Of a DNA stretch of 64,000 bases, positions 26,709 to 35,682 are shown piece by piece (the stretch's first letter is position 1; each line of letters starts with the position of its first letter). The position numbers were made by a program, and so were the translations under genes. The notes under the pieces were generated by a model. It was not told where the DNA came from, searched no databases, and was given only the letters and a program-made list of their open reading frames with translations. Source of the stretch: JAPPHA01 sp963664045 (GTDB lineage: Bacteria > Pseudomonadota > Alphaproteobacteria > Rhodobacterales > Rhodobacteraceae); NCBI GenBank assembly GCA_963664045.2, contig CAXXGT010000011.1, positions 186,001 through 250,000 of the forward strand, written 5' to 3'.

Positions 26709-27067
26709 TTTTTCCGATCAGAGCGCCGCAACCCACACGCGATGCACAGATCTTGGCAGGTCGCATGCGTGTCGCTCGAACGAGATTCAGTCAACTCGTT
26801 CTGGCCGAGACAGGCATCCGCTTCGGGGCAAGATGCCGTCGATTGGTGATCAAAACGGATAACTCGCCGCGTTGCTCGATTGCAATTTCCGGCTTCCTGT
26901 CGCTCCAACGCAAGTCCGATCGGTCGGGAATACGGAATCGGCATTCGCCGCTCAAACGGGCGGTCTCTGAGTCGGCCAAGGTCAGGACTGAAGCGATGAA
27001 GGGGAATGCAGCGACATGCCCGGAAACTTCCCTCCGCCAGCCAGATGGCTCCAAGAGGTCGGATGGG
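26709..27067. other. Intergenic stretch between convergent genes, nothing recognised
   Basis: The epimerase (rightward) and the ceramidase-like gene (leftward) converge on this 359-base stretch. Frames on both strands are open for 80-140 codons, but they are Arg/Ser-rich, have no ribosome binding site, and show no family resemblance. No clear terminator hairpin with a U-tract is visible. Confidence 0.5.
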
Positions 27068-28453
27068 TCAGAAAAGCGCAGCGATCAAATCGGCAGCCCT
27101 GTCTCGGGCGCGCTCCATGCTGCCACTCGCGAATAGCGCGATCCGGACAGGATACGTGTCGCGTTCGTAATCGGCTTCTCGCGGGAGGTAATTCAGGAAT
27201 CCGTTGCAAACATCAAGAACCGCAACCGTGATATTCGGAAAACGCTGGCGCAGCGCGATCTGAACATCGCTGTAGAACTCGACCGGCGCGCCAACCAGCA
27301 CCGATCTTCCAAGTCGCCAGACATAAATCGGCAGGTCATGACTGTCTCCCCGGCCTACCTTCTGACGTATTGCCAGCCGGCGTTCCGCACGTTCGCGTTC
27401 GAAACCATCCGGTGCCCGTTCTATCGCGTCCCTGCACTCTTCTATCGACGGCAGTTCGGCAAGTTTCAGCCGTACTGTATCGCATTGAACGGCAAAGGAG
27501 GCGTCAGGTTCCGACGCCTCCAATCTCCACCTGCCAAGCGTTGCCCCGGATTCCTCGCGCTTGGCGAAGACCATGCGATGGCCGGGAGGGAACATGCCTG
27601 CAAGCACGGATAGTGCTGCGTATCCCAGTTCGCGGCCGTTCTGGTCTGCGGCCTCAACATTGTCCTCAAAGCTGCGCCGGGGCGTCAGGTCGCCGTCTGC
27701 TCCATGAAGAAACATGCACAATGCCCCGCCGGTCTCGCGCTCAACCAGTTCCCGCATGGCCCCGATATAGTCCGGCGACACAAGACGATTTCCGCCACCC
27801 AGCGAAGTCGGATGCGCCGCATAATTGACCAGAGTGGCGATGATATTGCCGTCAGCCGATGCCACCCGCCCTACGACCAGCGTGTCATCGACCTTGCGGC
27901 CCGGATTCAGGCCACAGATGATCTCGCCGGTTTCCGGGAGAACCAGGTCGCGGTCATAGGCCAGGCCACAATGGCCGGTAGCCCAACTCAGGGTTGACGG
28001 TCTCGCAGCCGCGCGGGACCGGATTATGACCTGCCGGCAAGCGGCGAGGATCTTCTCGCGATACGGGATGATCAGGTGGCCCCCCGGGGCTGACGCGCGG
28101 GCGGGGTCCGTGAAGGGTGCGCCGTGGCTGTGGGTGACGTGCAGAATCAGTGCGCCTGGCGCAGGACGGAATTCCGCTTCCAGCGGCAGGCGTATGCCTT
28201 CCTCGTCTTCCCTGGATAGCCAGACCATCAGGTCTACGGTCAAGAGATAGAGTGGTGAACCTTCATCTGCAGGGAGAATTGTCATGCAGGTTGCGTGAAG
28301 CGACCTGTGCAGACCGTCGGCTATGTCATGTTTGGCACTTCCCCAGGTGCGTGCGTACATTCCCTCCGGCGGGTTGATCTCGGCTCTGGCAATGCCGATG
28401 CGTCCCTGAAACTCGTTCTGAACCAGCGGCGGGATGGTGTGGTTTCGAGTCAT
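27068..28453 (-). CDS. Neutral/alkaline ceramidase N-terminal-domain-like protein
   Basis: The 461-residue protein starts MTRNHTIPPLVQNEF and has IGIARAEINPPEGMYARTWG near 17-36, as in ceramidase-like proteins (AKVDITPPxG). The zinc-ligand region is HVTHSHGAPFTD near 115, followed by LVNYAAHPT near 205 and LHGADGDLTP near 248. The second metal/nucleophile region is therefore DGDLTP, not the GDTSPN of true ceramidases. With no signal peptide, a ceramide substrate is unlikely; such proteins are of unknown substrate. AGGGAAGAAAC fixes the ATG at 28453, although the frame is open for about 200 codons further upstream. No neighbour shares its direction. Confidence 0.8.
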   Translation of the reverse strand: MTRNHTIPPLVQNEFQGRIGIARAEINPPEGMYARTWGSAKHDIADGLHRSLHATCMTILPADEGSPLYLLTVDLMVWLSREDEEGIRLPLEAEFRPAPGALILHVTHSHGAPFTDPARASAPGGHLIIPYREKILAACRQVIIRSRAAARPSTLSWATGHCGLAYDRDLVLPETGEIICGLNPGRKVDDTLVVGRVASADGNIIATLVNYAAHPTSLGGGNRLVSPDYIGAMRELVERETGGALCMFLHGADGDLTPRRSFEDNVEAADQNGRELGYAALSVLAGMFPPGHRMVFAKREESGATLGRWRLEASEPDASFAVQCDTVRLKLAELPSIEECRDAIERAPDGFERERAERRLAIRQKVGRGDSHDLPIYVWRLGRSVLVGAPVEFYSDVQIALRQRFPNITVAVLDVCNGFLNYLPREADYERDTYPVRIALFASGSMERARDRAADLIAALF

Positions 28454-29199
28454 GTTTCTTCCCTGCGGGTCATGTGTTTTTTTCCACGGCGGGATTTTGC
28501 TGACCAAATGCGCAAATGGTTTTTCGTTTTCCGCCTGTACCATCGTGGCCAACAGTGCTTGCAGGTTTGGTGCTGTTGCCCTCGCCGCGCACAATAGGTT
28601 CATTTGTGGCGGATGCGATAATCCGAGCCATGATGCCATTCCTGGCCAATTGAGCGCCATCGGTCCCGCACGGCCGGGCAATGTACCGACGCGCCCTGCC
28701 GCGGACCGGGCCGGCAGGTTCGGATGCGCCATGATCACGGTCGACGGGATGGCGCTGCGGCGTTCCCTTGACAATGCGTCAAGACTCTCCCCCTGAACCA
28801 TGTACAGGAACTTGCCGCGATTCCGAAACTTGTTCCTGGCCAGCAAGTGGTGGATTGCAAGTCGAACCAGATCGCTGCCTTCTGGCTCCGCCCGACATGA
28901 TTGATCCGCGCTGCAGGACGGTGACTGCGGAAACAATACATGCCCGGCGAGGTGCCGCCAAGGCGGCAACAGGTCGGGGCGGTGCCGACGTGCCTGACCT
29001 GAAGGGTAGCCAAGGCGATCTGCAGGACGACCCCGGGCTGTACATGGAAGTTCCGGAAAACTCTGAAAGCATCCGGGCATCGGAACAAACCGCTGAAGCG
29101 AGAGGAGCGATCGCCCTGGTTCCTGCCAGCAGGCAGTTGACTTTGTGCCGCTGGCGCGTTTGTCTGCTTTCCGGAATTTGCGTCGGCGAGCGAGTTACG
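28454..29199. other. Divergent intergenic region (746 bases), no gene supported
   Basis: It separates the leftward ceramidase-like gene from the rightward RraA-like gene. Long frames are open on both strands (for example leftward in phase with the ceramidase-like gene up to 29080). None has a ribosome binding site at a plausible start, and their residue composition (Arg, Pro, Ser, Cys rich) is that of non-coding high-GC DNA. It may be decayed coding sequence, since mobile-element remnants lie close by. Confidence 0.5.
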
Positions 29200-29898
29200 A
29201 TGAACGACAGAATAGTACCGAGCGCAACCAGTGGGCAGGTTGATCACGTGATTGCAGAGTTGAAGGATGGATTCTTCTGTGCGCTGATATCGGATGTGCT
29301 GGACGAACTGGGGCACACACGCTTGGCGCTCCCGCCGTATATCCGTCCGTTGGACGAAAATCTGAAACTCGTTGGTCGGGCGCGAACGATGCTTTATGCC
29401 GACGTGTACGCGCGGCCAGGGCCTGGCGAAAACCACTATGCGCTTGAAATTCAACTGGTCGACAGTCTGGGTCCTGGTGACGTTGCCGTAGCTGCCTGCG
29501 GCAAGACGGGAAGGATTGCGCCCTGGGGCGGGCTGTTGAGCACCGCCGCAACTATGCGAGGCGCTTCCGGAGCTGTGATGGACGGCTACGTACGCGACAT
29601 CCTGCATGTCCGGGAACTGGGTTTTCCCGTGTTCGCCGGGGGGATTGCCCCGCTTGACAGCCAAGGTCGGGGCAAGGTGATCGAAATCGACGTGCCGGTT
29701 GAGGTTGGTGGCGTGCTCATCAACCCTGGAGACATCGTATTCGGCGACGCCGATGGATGCATCATCATTCCCCGAGATCTTGAGGATGCTGTCATCGCAA
29801 ATGGACGGGAGAAACTTGCGGCCGAGAACAAGTCGCAGAAGGCCCTGCTGGAAGGGAATCTTCTCAAGGATGTTTATGACGAATTCGGTGTTCTGTAA
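29200..29898 (+). CDS. RraA family protein (4-hydroxy-4-methyl-2-oxoglutarate aldolase-like)
   Basis: At 232 residues this is an RraA/HMG-aldolase fold protein: SDVLDELG near 31-38, ARTMLYADVY near 62-71, GDVAVAACGKTGRIAPWGG near 90-108, and GAVMDGYVRDI near 124-134 carrying the Arg-Asp substrate/metal pair. DADGCIIIPRD near 185 closes the site. True RraA inhibitors of RNase E are about 160 residues, so this longer form is probably a lyase or decarboxylase acting on an oxo acid. The ATG at 29200 is chosen by homology; GGCGAG is 8-13 bases upstream. It may have worked with the nearby catabolic genes. Confidence 0.88.
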   Translation: MNDRIVPSATSGQVDHVIAELKDGFFCALISDVLDELGHTRLALPPYIRPLDENLKLVGRARTMLYADVYARPGPGENHYALEIQLVDSLGPGDVAVAACGKTGRIAPWGGLLSTAATMRGASGAVMDGYVRDILHVRELGFPVFAGGIAPLDSQGRGKVIEIDVPVEVGGVLINPGDIVFGDADGCIIIPRDLEDAVIANGREKLAAENKSQKALLEGNLLKDVYDEFGVL

Positions 29899-29971
29899 CG
29901 GTAGCCGCGTTTCCTCGCCCTCGTCATCAAACCAGGCGTGCAGAATTCCCGAGGTCGGCTTTTCGACGTGA

Positions 29972-30290
29972 TCATGACGTCGAAAACGGATGACTCGTGG
30001 TCGTTGGCGCAAGGCGGATGAGACCGTAGGGGGGCCCATAGCCGCTTGTTCGGGTAGCAGATGTATGTCCCGATTCTGACCTTGTGCTTCTGACAGAGCC
30101 ACAATCGCTGCCGCCGGAACACACAAGCCAGTAGACAGGGCCGACTTGTCCGTGGTGATGGTCGTTTGCCAATTCGGACAGCGTTGGGTCCAAGCGGCAG
30201 ATGCGTCCGATGCGGTATCCAGGGAACCCCATCGGTTCATCCGGATATCGGGTCTTCCTTGCGTTGACTGCCAAATTCAACTCGTGTGCC
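29972..30290 (-). pseudogene. Group II intron reverse transcriptase/maturase remnant (frameshifted, truncated)
   Basis: Three collinear leftward pieces match the C-terminal third of group II intron maturases. At about 30280-30200: ELNLAVNARKTRYPDEP then GFPGYRIGR, the counterpart of the LxLNxxKTR...GFDFLGYxxGR block that ends the reverse transcriptase domain. At 30110-30040: RLWLCQKHKVRIGTYICYP, the counterpart of the RRWLCRKHKVR maturase/X-domain block. At about 30050-29990, in another frame: YGPPYGLIRLAP, the counterpart of the final LYxxYGLIRL. The gap between the first two blocks is about 30 codons instead of the usual hundred or more, so there is an internal deletion besides frameshifts. 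The catalytic YADD block is absent. Confidence 0.6.
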
Positions 30291-30444
30291 GCATCGCCGT
30301 TTCCGCTCACCCAACCCGGCTGCAGAGCCGAACCTGCAAACCGCTCGATGTCGACTCGGCCAAAATGTTCCCTGTACGAGTCGAGGTTGCATAACGCCAT
30401 TCCGCATTGCTCACCAAACAGGCGTGCATTGCCGCAACTGGGAT

Positions 30445-30600
30445 TTGAATCCCTCGGACGACGCCGGGGCGTCGCCGACGGGTTCGAAGGCGGCCGGATG
30501 ACTTCCCGCGCCGGTACCCTGCTGCTCCGGGACGCCGACCGATTGTTCGACGTCACCGGACGTCTCGCGGCCCGCTTCGTCTTCCGGTCGGACCCCTTGC
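30445..30600 (+). pseudogene. IS1380-family transposase, N-terminal fragment
   Basis: Reading rightward from about 30453, GFEGGRMTSRAGTLLLRD and then ADRLFDVTGRLAARF match the conserved N-terminus of IS1380 transposases (FDGGxLTSDAGLLLLREADRRLGLTERLA). The frame continues only about 15 codons past this into unrelated sequence. The catalytic DDE domain is missing, so it is an inactive stub. Confidence 0.65.
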
Positions 30601-30744
30601 ACAAGCCATCTTCATCGCATCATCTCGGCCAACAGCCGTGAAATCACCGAAAAACAGGCCTCACCGACGGAATGGTGACGGATACGGACGAACCCATGGT
30701 TGACTCCGCCGCCTCCCGGTCACCATTCAGCTTTTTCGAACTTG

Positions 30745-31875
30745 TCATAGAGGTTCCAGGTCGCCCGAGTTCCAGTCCCGACGGAATCCGCCGCAAAATT
30801 CTGCCAGGGTTCCTGACTCGATCGCGGAGCGCAGTCCACCCATCAGTTCCTGGTAGTAATGCAGGTTGTGCCATGTCAGCAGCAAGGACGAAATGATCTC
30901 CCGCGCCCGCACCACGTGGTGGAGGTAGCCCCGGCAGTACTGGCGGCAAGCCGGGCATTGGCAGTTCTCATCAAGTGGGCGCGGGTCTTGCCTGTGGCGG
31001 GCGTTGCGAAGATTGACCGCGCCACGCCTGGTCAGGGCCTGGCCGGTCCGGCCCGAACGTGTCGGGAGAACACAATCAAACATGTCGACGCCTCGCTCAA
31101 CTGCACCCACGATATCTCCGGGTTTTCCGACACCCATCAGATAACGCGGACGCGTGTCCGGAAAATGTCCCGATAGTTCTTCGAGGACATCGAACATCTG
31201 AAGCTGCGATTCCCCGACGGCCAGCCCTCCAACGGCATATCCGTCGAAACCGATCCGGACCAGCGCCTCGATACTCTCTTCGCGCAGGTCTTCGTAAACA
31301 CTTCCCTGTTGTATTCCGAACAGCGCACGGCCCGGTTTGTCCCCGAAGGCTTCCCGGGACCGCAGCGCCCAACGCATCGATAGCTGCATGCTGGTCTCCG
31401 CATCCTCCCGGCTCGCCGGAAAGGGGGTGCATTCATCGAAGCACATGACGATGTCGGATCCGAGCAGGTCCTGGATTTCCACTGATCTCTCCGGTGAAAG
31501 GCGGTGCCGCGATCCGTCGATGTGCGACCGGAACTCGACCCCGCTTTCGTCCAGTGTTCTCAACCCTGCCAGGCTCATGACCTGGAATCCGCCGGAATCG
31601 GTCAATATCGGCCGGTCCCAGTTCATGAAACGGTGCAGGCCGCCGAGCCGGGAGACGATTTCCGCCCCTGGCCGCAACATCAAATGGTAGGTGTTGCACA
31701 ACAGGACGTCGGCGCCGGTTTCGCGAACGTTTTCGGGCAACATCGCCTTGACCGTCGCGGCCGTCCCCACGGGCATGAACGCAGGTGTCCTGATAGCACC
31801 CCTTTCCGTCCTGATGCGACCAAGCCTGGCCCGACCGTCCTTGCCAAGGACCCTGAATGAGAACCTGTTATCCAT
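30745..31875 (-). CDS. tgt: tRNA-guanine transglycosylase (queuine tRNA-ribosyltransferase)
   Basis: At 376 residues it has the usual Tgt length. Base-binding DSGGFQVMSL is near 92-101, with the active-site Asp. MCFDECTPFP lies near 143. The nucleophile region is VDMFDCVLPTRSGRTGQA near 263-280, and the zinc site is CQCPACRQYCRGYLHH near 304-319. It swaps guanine 34 for preQ1 in tRNAs for Asp, Asn, His and Tyr. It stands alone: the queA gene that often sits beside it is not in the window. The start at 31875 (MDNRFSFRV) is conventional. It diverges from sufT. Confidence 0.97.
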   Translation of the reverse strand: MDNRFSFRVLGKDGRARLGRIRTERGAIRTPAFMPVGTAATVKAMLPENVRETGADVLLCNTYHLMLRPGAEIVSRLGGLHRFMNWDRPILTDSGGFQVMSLAGLRTLDESGVEFRSHIDGSRHRLSPERSVEIQDLLGSDIVMCFDECTPFPASREDAETSMQLSMRWALRSREAFGDKPGRALFGIQQGSVYEDLREESIEALVRIGFDGYAVGGLAVGESQLQMFDVLEELSGHFPDTRPRYLMGVGKPGDIVGAVERGVDMFDCVLPTRSGRTGQALTRRGAVNLRNARHRQDPRPLDENCQCPACRQYCRGYLHHVVRAREIISSLLLTWHNLHYYQELMGGLRSAIESGTLAEFCGGFRRDWNSGDLEPL

Positions 31876-31990
31876 ACCGCCCCCGGTTTAACGCTCATCC
31901 GCTGCCGGGCCACCTTTTCCATCCGAATTGTGGACAAACACGACTTATTACCTTATTCAATCCGTCAGGAAATGGCCGAAGGAGCTGACC

Positions 31991-32350
31991 GTGGGACCTG
32001 ATCAAATGATGGAAGGTGCTCCGCTGATTAAGCCGTCGACGACGGATCACCCTCTCTACGAGCAGATTGTGGATGCTTGCCGAACCGTGCACGATCCGGA
32101 AATCCCGGTCAACATCTATGACCTTGGTCTCATCTACACGATCGAGGTCAATGGCGACGGAGTTGTTGATGTCGCGATGACACTGACGGCACCGGGGTGT
32201 CCCGTTGCCGGCGAAATGCCCGGCTGGGTTCAGGAGGTGGTGGAAGCGGTACCCGGTGTCCAGGTTGCCAACGTCGAACTGGTTTGGGAGCCGCTTTGGG
32301 GCATGGACATGATGTCGGACGAAGCTCGTCTTGAGCTTGGATTCATGTGA
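31991..32350 (+). CDS. sufT: SufT-like MIP18/DUF59 family Fe-S assembly protein
   Basis: The 119-residue protein has the DUF59 hallmarks: VHDPEIPVNIYDLGLIYTI near 33-51 and LTAPGCPVAGEMP near 63-75 with the single reactive Cys. It helps maturation of Fe-S proteins. A GTG start at 31991 is preferred because GAAGGAG lies 6 bases upstream; the next ATG is at 32006. In many alphaproteobacteria sufT is the penultimate gene of the suf operon, followed by an A-type carrier as here. The sufBCDS genes are not in the window, so this pair is detached from them. Confidence 0.9.
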   Translation: MGPDQMMEGAPLIKPSTTDHPLYEQIVDACRTVHDPEIPVNIYDLGLIYTIEVNGDGVVDVAMTLTAPGCPVAGEMPGWVQEVVEAVPGVQVANVELVWEPLWGMDMMSDEARLELGFM

Positions 32351-32599
32351 AGGGCCAAACCTGCGGCAATTTACCGAATCCCAGTGCTCTGTATTCCGTT
32401 CAATCGGCTTGAACAGCAAATCCAGGGGGCGGACGAGCGAAGGCTCGTGCCCGAAACGAAAAATCTAGGTCTGCAATCCTTGAAAAAAAATGGTGTATTG
32501 AACCACAGTTAGATGTAACGATGGTGTCATGCCAAACGCGACCTCGGACAATTCAAGCCGACTGAGCGTTTTCGAGGACCAATGCCGGGAAAGAGGTCA

Positions 32600-32953
32600 A
32601 TGTTTGGAATTCCGGGAAAACAGCCAATCTCTCTGACGAAAACCGCCGCCGCCCGAATCTGCCGGTTGATGGAAGACGGTGCCAAGCAAGGCCTGCGTAT
32701 CGGCGTGAAGAAAGGTGGCTGTGCAGGAATGGAGTACACTCTGGAATACGTCGATGCCGTTGACGAGCACGACGAAGTTGTCGAGCAGGACGGTGCGCGG
32801 ATCCTGATCGCACCCATGGCGCAGATGTTCCTGTTCGGGACCGAAATCGACTACGAAACCGGCATGCTTGAGTCCGGGTTCAAGTTCCGGAATCCGAATG
32901 TTGTCGAATCCTGCGGTTGCGGCGAATCCATCAAGTTTCGTGAATCGGCCTGA
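32600..32953 (+). CDS. A-type iron-sulfur carrier (HesB/IscA/SufA family)
   Basis: The 117-residue protein has the three conserved cysteines of A-type carriers: one in KKGGCAGMEYTLEY near residue 43 and two in the C-terminal ESCGCGESI near 103-111. These bind or deliver an Fe-S cluster. GAGG five bases upstream of 32600 decides the start over an in-frame ATG at 32582. It lies 249 bases after sufT in the same direction and is most likely the SufA of the system. A small hairpin (ACGAGC-GAAG-GCTCGT) lies in the gap near 32435. Confidence 0.93.
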   Translation: MFGIPGKQPISLTKTAAARICRLMEDGAKQGLRIGVKKGGCAGMEYTLEYVDAVDEHDEVVEQDGARILIAPMAQMFLFGTEIDYETGMLESGFKFRNPNVVESCGCGESIKFRESA

Positions 32954-33147
32954 ATGCCTACCCCGCTGGCTCTGAATCGCTCGCTTCGAGGATCGTGAAA
33001 TGGCGCCATGCTTCGGTTTCGCCGGCAGTTTTGGCGGCCTTCTCCCGTAACCCTTGAACCGGACCCTTTGCGCCTTTCGAGCCGACCTCAAGGCAAGTCG
33101 TTGTGCCGTTATAGCCTCGAACTCCAACCCGAAGGAACGGCTTTGAC

Positions 33148-33900
33148 ATGCAGATGCGCCTGATCGCCGGCAACTGGAAAATGAACGGAACTTCGGATTC
33201 GCTCCGCGAGATCACGCCGGTCATCGAAGCGACAATGGAATTTCACTCGGCGGTTCTGATCTGTACTCCGTTTACGCTGATCGACAGGGCGATCACGCAT
33301 GTTCGTGGCTCACGGGTCACGATCGGAGCCCAGGATTGTCACCCGGAGGCAAAGGGCCCCCACACCGGCGATGTTTCGGCGCAAATGCTGGCCGAAATTG
33401 GAGCCACGCATGTCATCACAGGACATTCGGAACGAAGGCAGAACCATCGCGAGACCAATGCACTGGTCAGGGCCAAGGCAACTGCCGCACTTGATGCGGG
33501 CCTTGTCCCGATTGTTTGCGTCGGCGAAACACAACGTGACCGCGATGCCGGAAACGCGCTCGATATCGTCTCGGGACAAGTCCGGGAATCGCTGCCGGCC
33601 GTACCGCAATCCGGATCCATTGTCGTCGCTTACGAACCGGTCTGGGCCATCGGGACGGGACGGATACCTGCTCTCGGCGACATTGCAGAAATGCATACGC
33701 ACATCCGGCGCCTGCTGATCGAGGAAATCCCCGGAAGTCACGGCGGCAGGCAGGCGCCAATTCTCTACGGAGGATCAATCACTGCAAAAAATGCCGCGGA
33801 AATTTTCTCTGCGGCCAACGTTGATGGAGGTCTGGTCGGCGGCGCCTCGCTACGGGCGAGCGATTTCCTTCCCATTTGCCGGATCCTCGAACAGGCGTGA
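33148..33900 (+). CDS. tpiA: Triose-phosphate isomerase
   Basis: The 250-residue TIM barrel has all catalytic residues: Asn and Lys in AGNWKMNG at 7-14, His in TGHSERR near 91-97, Glu in AYEPVWAIGTG near 162-172, and the phosphate loop in LYGGSI near 205. It interconverts dihydroxyacetone phosphate and glyceraldehyde 3-phosphate. GAAGGA lies 12 bases before the ATG. It is not linked to secG, pgk or gap here; the following gene is convergent. Confidence 0.97.
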   Translation: MQMRLIAGNWKMNGTSDSLREITPVIEATMEFHSAVLICTPFTLIDRAITHVRGSRVTIGAQDCHPEAKGPHTGDVSAQMLAEIGATHVITGHSERRQNHRETNALVRAKATAALDAGLVPIVCVGETQRDRDAGNALDIVSGQVRESLPAVPQSGSIVVAYEPVWAIGTGRIPALGDIAEMHTHIRRLLIEEIPGSHGGRQAPILYGGSITAKNAAEIFSAANVDGGLVGGASLRASDFLPICRILEQA

Positions 33901-34011
33901 CACTTCTCCTGGCGCATTCAGACCGGTTCCAGCACTGCCTGCAAGGCGCCCTGATCACAAAAGCGCCACCAGTGCGGCAATCCTGGGGTTTCACGTTCAG
34001 TCACTCCGCGA

Positions 34012-35568
34012 TCAGGCAAATGAGTCCGGTTCACTTGCCTTCCGCTCGGCGACAAAGTCGTTGAGAGCTTCCTCCACGCCCGGGTCAAGCGCGGGTTTTT
34101 CATACTCGCTGAGCAGACTCTTGTATCGTGCGTTCGCGAGAGAAACCGTATCCGGCGCCCCGTCCTCGGACCAGGATTCGAATGGACGGTAATCCAGCAA
34201 GTCAGACCTCCAGAACGCGTCCTTGAAATTATTCTGGGTGTGCTGGCACCCGAGGAAGTGTCCTCCTGGCCCGACCTCCCGGATGGCATCAAGTGCCAGG
34301 CCGTTTGCCGACAGGTCCACACCGTTCGCCAGTGAGTGCAATGTACCAAGCTGGTCCGCATCCATGACGAACTTCTCGAAGGAAGTCACCAGTCCGCCTT
34401 CAAGCCAACCGGCTGAATGCAGAGCGAAATTGACGCCGCCAAGAAGTGTTGCATTCAAGGTATTGGCCGTTTCGAACGCTGCCTGCGCATCAGGTATCTT
34501 CGATCCGCACAATGCGCCGCCGGATCGGAAAGGAAGGCCCAGCCTGCGTGCGAGCTGCCCTGCCCCGAAGAGGATCTTGCCTGCCTCGGGGGTCCCGAAT
34601 GTCGGCGCTCCTGAATTCATGTCGATTGACATCACGAACGTCCCCATCACGACAGGGGCGCCTTTTCGCACGAGTTGGTTGTACGCAACGCCGGCCAGGA
34701 CTTCGGCGAGAACCTGGACGAGTGTCCCGGCGACACTGACCGGAGACATTGCGCCTCCGACGATGAAGGGAGAAATAATGCAGGCCTGATTGGCGCGGGC
34801 ATAGGATTCCATGGCTCCAACCATTATGGAATCGAACGACAGCGGAGAATTGATGTTGATGAGCGACGTCATGACCGTGTGCTCATCAACAAATCCCGTG
34901 CCGAACAGGATTCGGGCCATTGCCACCGAATCGTCGGCCCGCTCCGGTGCGGTCACTGAACCCATGAACGGCTTGTCGCTCAGGGTCATGTGGGCGAGCA
35001 GCATGTCGAGGTGACGTTTGTTCACCGCGACATCGGTCGGCTCGCAGAGTGTGCCGCCGGAATGGTGAAGCCATTTCGACATGTATGCCAAGCGCACCAG
35101 TGATCTGAAATCATCGACGGTTGCGTACCGCCGGCCACCATCCATGGTCCGGACAAAAGGCGGTCCGTAGACCGGTGCGAGGACGAGCCCCCTGCCCCCG
35201 ATGACCACGTTTCGCTCCGGATTCCGGGCATGTTGGGTAAATCTTTTCGGTGCTGAAGCCGAGAGGCTTCGTGCGAGTCCTCGGGGTATCCGGACGCGGT
35301 CGCCATCGACATCGGCGCCGGCTTGCTTCCAGCACTCGAGCGCGCGTGTGTTGTCGACAAAACGGACCCCGATTTCCTCGAGTACGGTTTCCGCATTGTC
35401 TTCGATGATCTCGAGAGCTTCGGTATCCAGGAGTTCGAAATCCGGAATTCTCCGCTCGATAAACCGTGCAAACTCGATCCTGGTCGCGGTCCTTTCCGCG
35501 CGCCGGGCAGCTCCCCCGCCCTTCGCCCTTCGCCGGTTCCTGGTCTTTCGCATCGATGTCCCGTTCAT
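34012..35568 (-). CDS. MttB-type corrinoid methyltransferase homologue, non-pyrrolysine
   Basis: The 518-residue protein belongs to the trimethylamine methyltransferase (MttB) superfamily: RRIPDFELLDTEALEIIEDN near the start, GTLCEPTDVAVNKRHLDMLL in the middle, and GGHFLGCQHTQNNF near 460. It reads through without an amber codon, so it lacks pyrrolysine and is closer to MtgB, the glycine betaine methyltransferase. Such enzymes move a methyl group from a quaternary or tertiary amine to a corrinoid protein. No corrinoid protein (MttC-like) or reactivase is beside it. It stands alone, convergent with tpiA and divergent from guaA. A second ATG five codons in is an alternative start. Confidence 0.9.
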   Translation of the reverse strand: MNGTSMRKTRNRRRAKGGGAARRAERTATRIEFARFIERRIPDFELLDTEALEIIEDNAETVLEEIGVRFVDNTRALECWKQAGADVDGDRVRIPRGLARSLSASAPKRFTQHARNPERNVVIGGRGLVLAPVYGPPFVRTMDGGRRYATVDDFRSLVRLAYMSKWLHHSGGTLCEPTDVAVNKRHLDMLLAHMTLSDKPFMGSVTAPERADDSVAMARILFGTGFVDEHTVMTSLININSPLSFDSIMVGAMESYARANQACIISPFIVGGAMSPVSVAGTLVQVLAEVLAGVAYNQLVRKGAPVVMGTFVMSIDMNSGAPTFGTPEAGKILFGAGQLARRLGLPFRSGGALCGSKIPDAQAAFETANTLNATLLGGVNFALHSAGWLEGGLVTSFEKFVMDADQLGTLHSLANGVDLSANGLALDAIREVGPGGHFLGCQHTQNNFKDAFWRSDLLDYRPFESWSEDGAPDTVSLANARYKSLLSEYEKPALDPGVEEALNDFVAERKASEPDSFA

Positions 35569-35682
35569 TCTCGCTTCGTGGAAAATCGGCGAATTCTGTC
35601 CATTCTCACCTCTCTCACGCCTCCCGGGCGTTTACCCGATACCGTCCTTGCGGTCGCCTGACCAGAGCCATACACGGCAGTC

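Larger units (their letters stand above)
29899..30744. other. Mobile-element graveyard between RraA-like gene and tgt
   Basis: This 846-base stretch has no intact gene. It holds a leftward, frameshifted group II intron maturase remnant on the left and a rightward IS1380-type transposase fragment on the right, listed separately. The remaining 150 bases next to tgt show nothing recognisable. Confidence 0.6.

Noticed and set aside
28454..29080. Leftward N-terminal extension of the ceramidase-like gene by about 208 codons
   Set aside because: The family begins at 28453 behind a good ribosome binding site; the extension has Pro/Arg/Ser-rich noise.
28735..30240. Leftward 501-codon open frame
   Set aside because: It runs antisense through the RraA-like gene and has no family character; only short maturase-like peptides near its right end are meaningful.
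32425..32445. Small hairpin before the A-type carrier gene as tRNA or riboswitch part
   Set aside because: Only a 6-bp stem with a 4-base loop; no cloverleaf or conserved riboswitch core around it.
34012..35568. Pyrrolysine-containing trimethylamine methyltransferase
   Set aside because: The frame has no internal amber codon at all, so the homologue is the non-pyrrolysine type.
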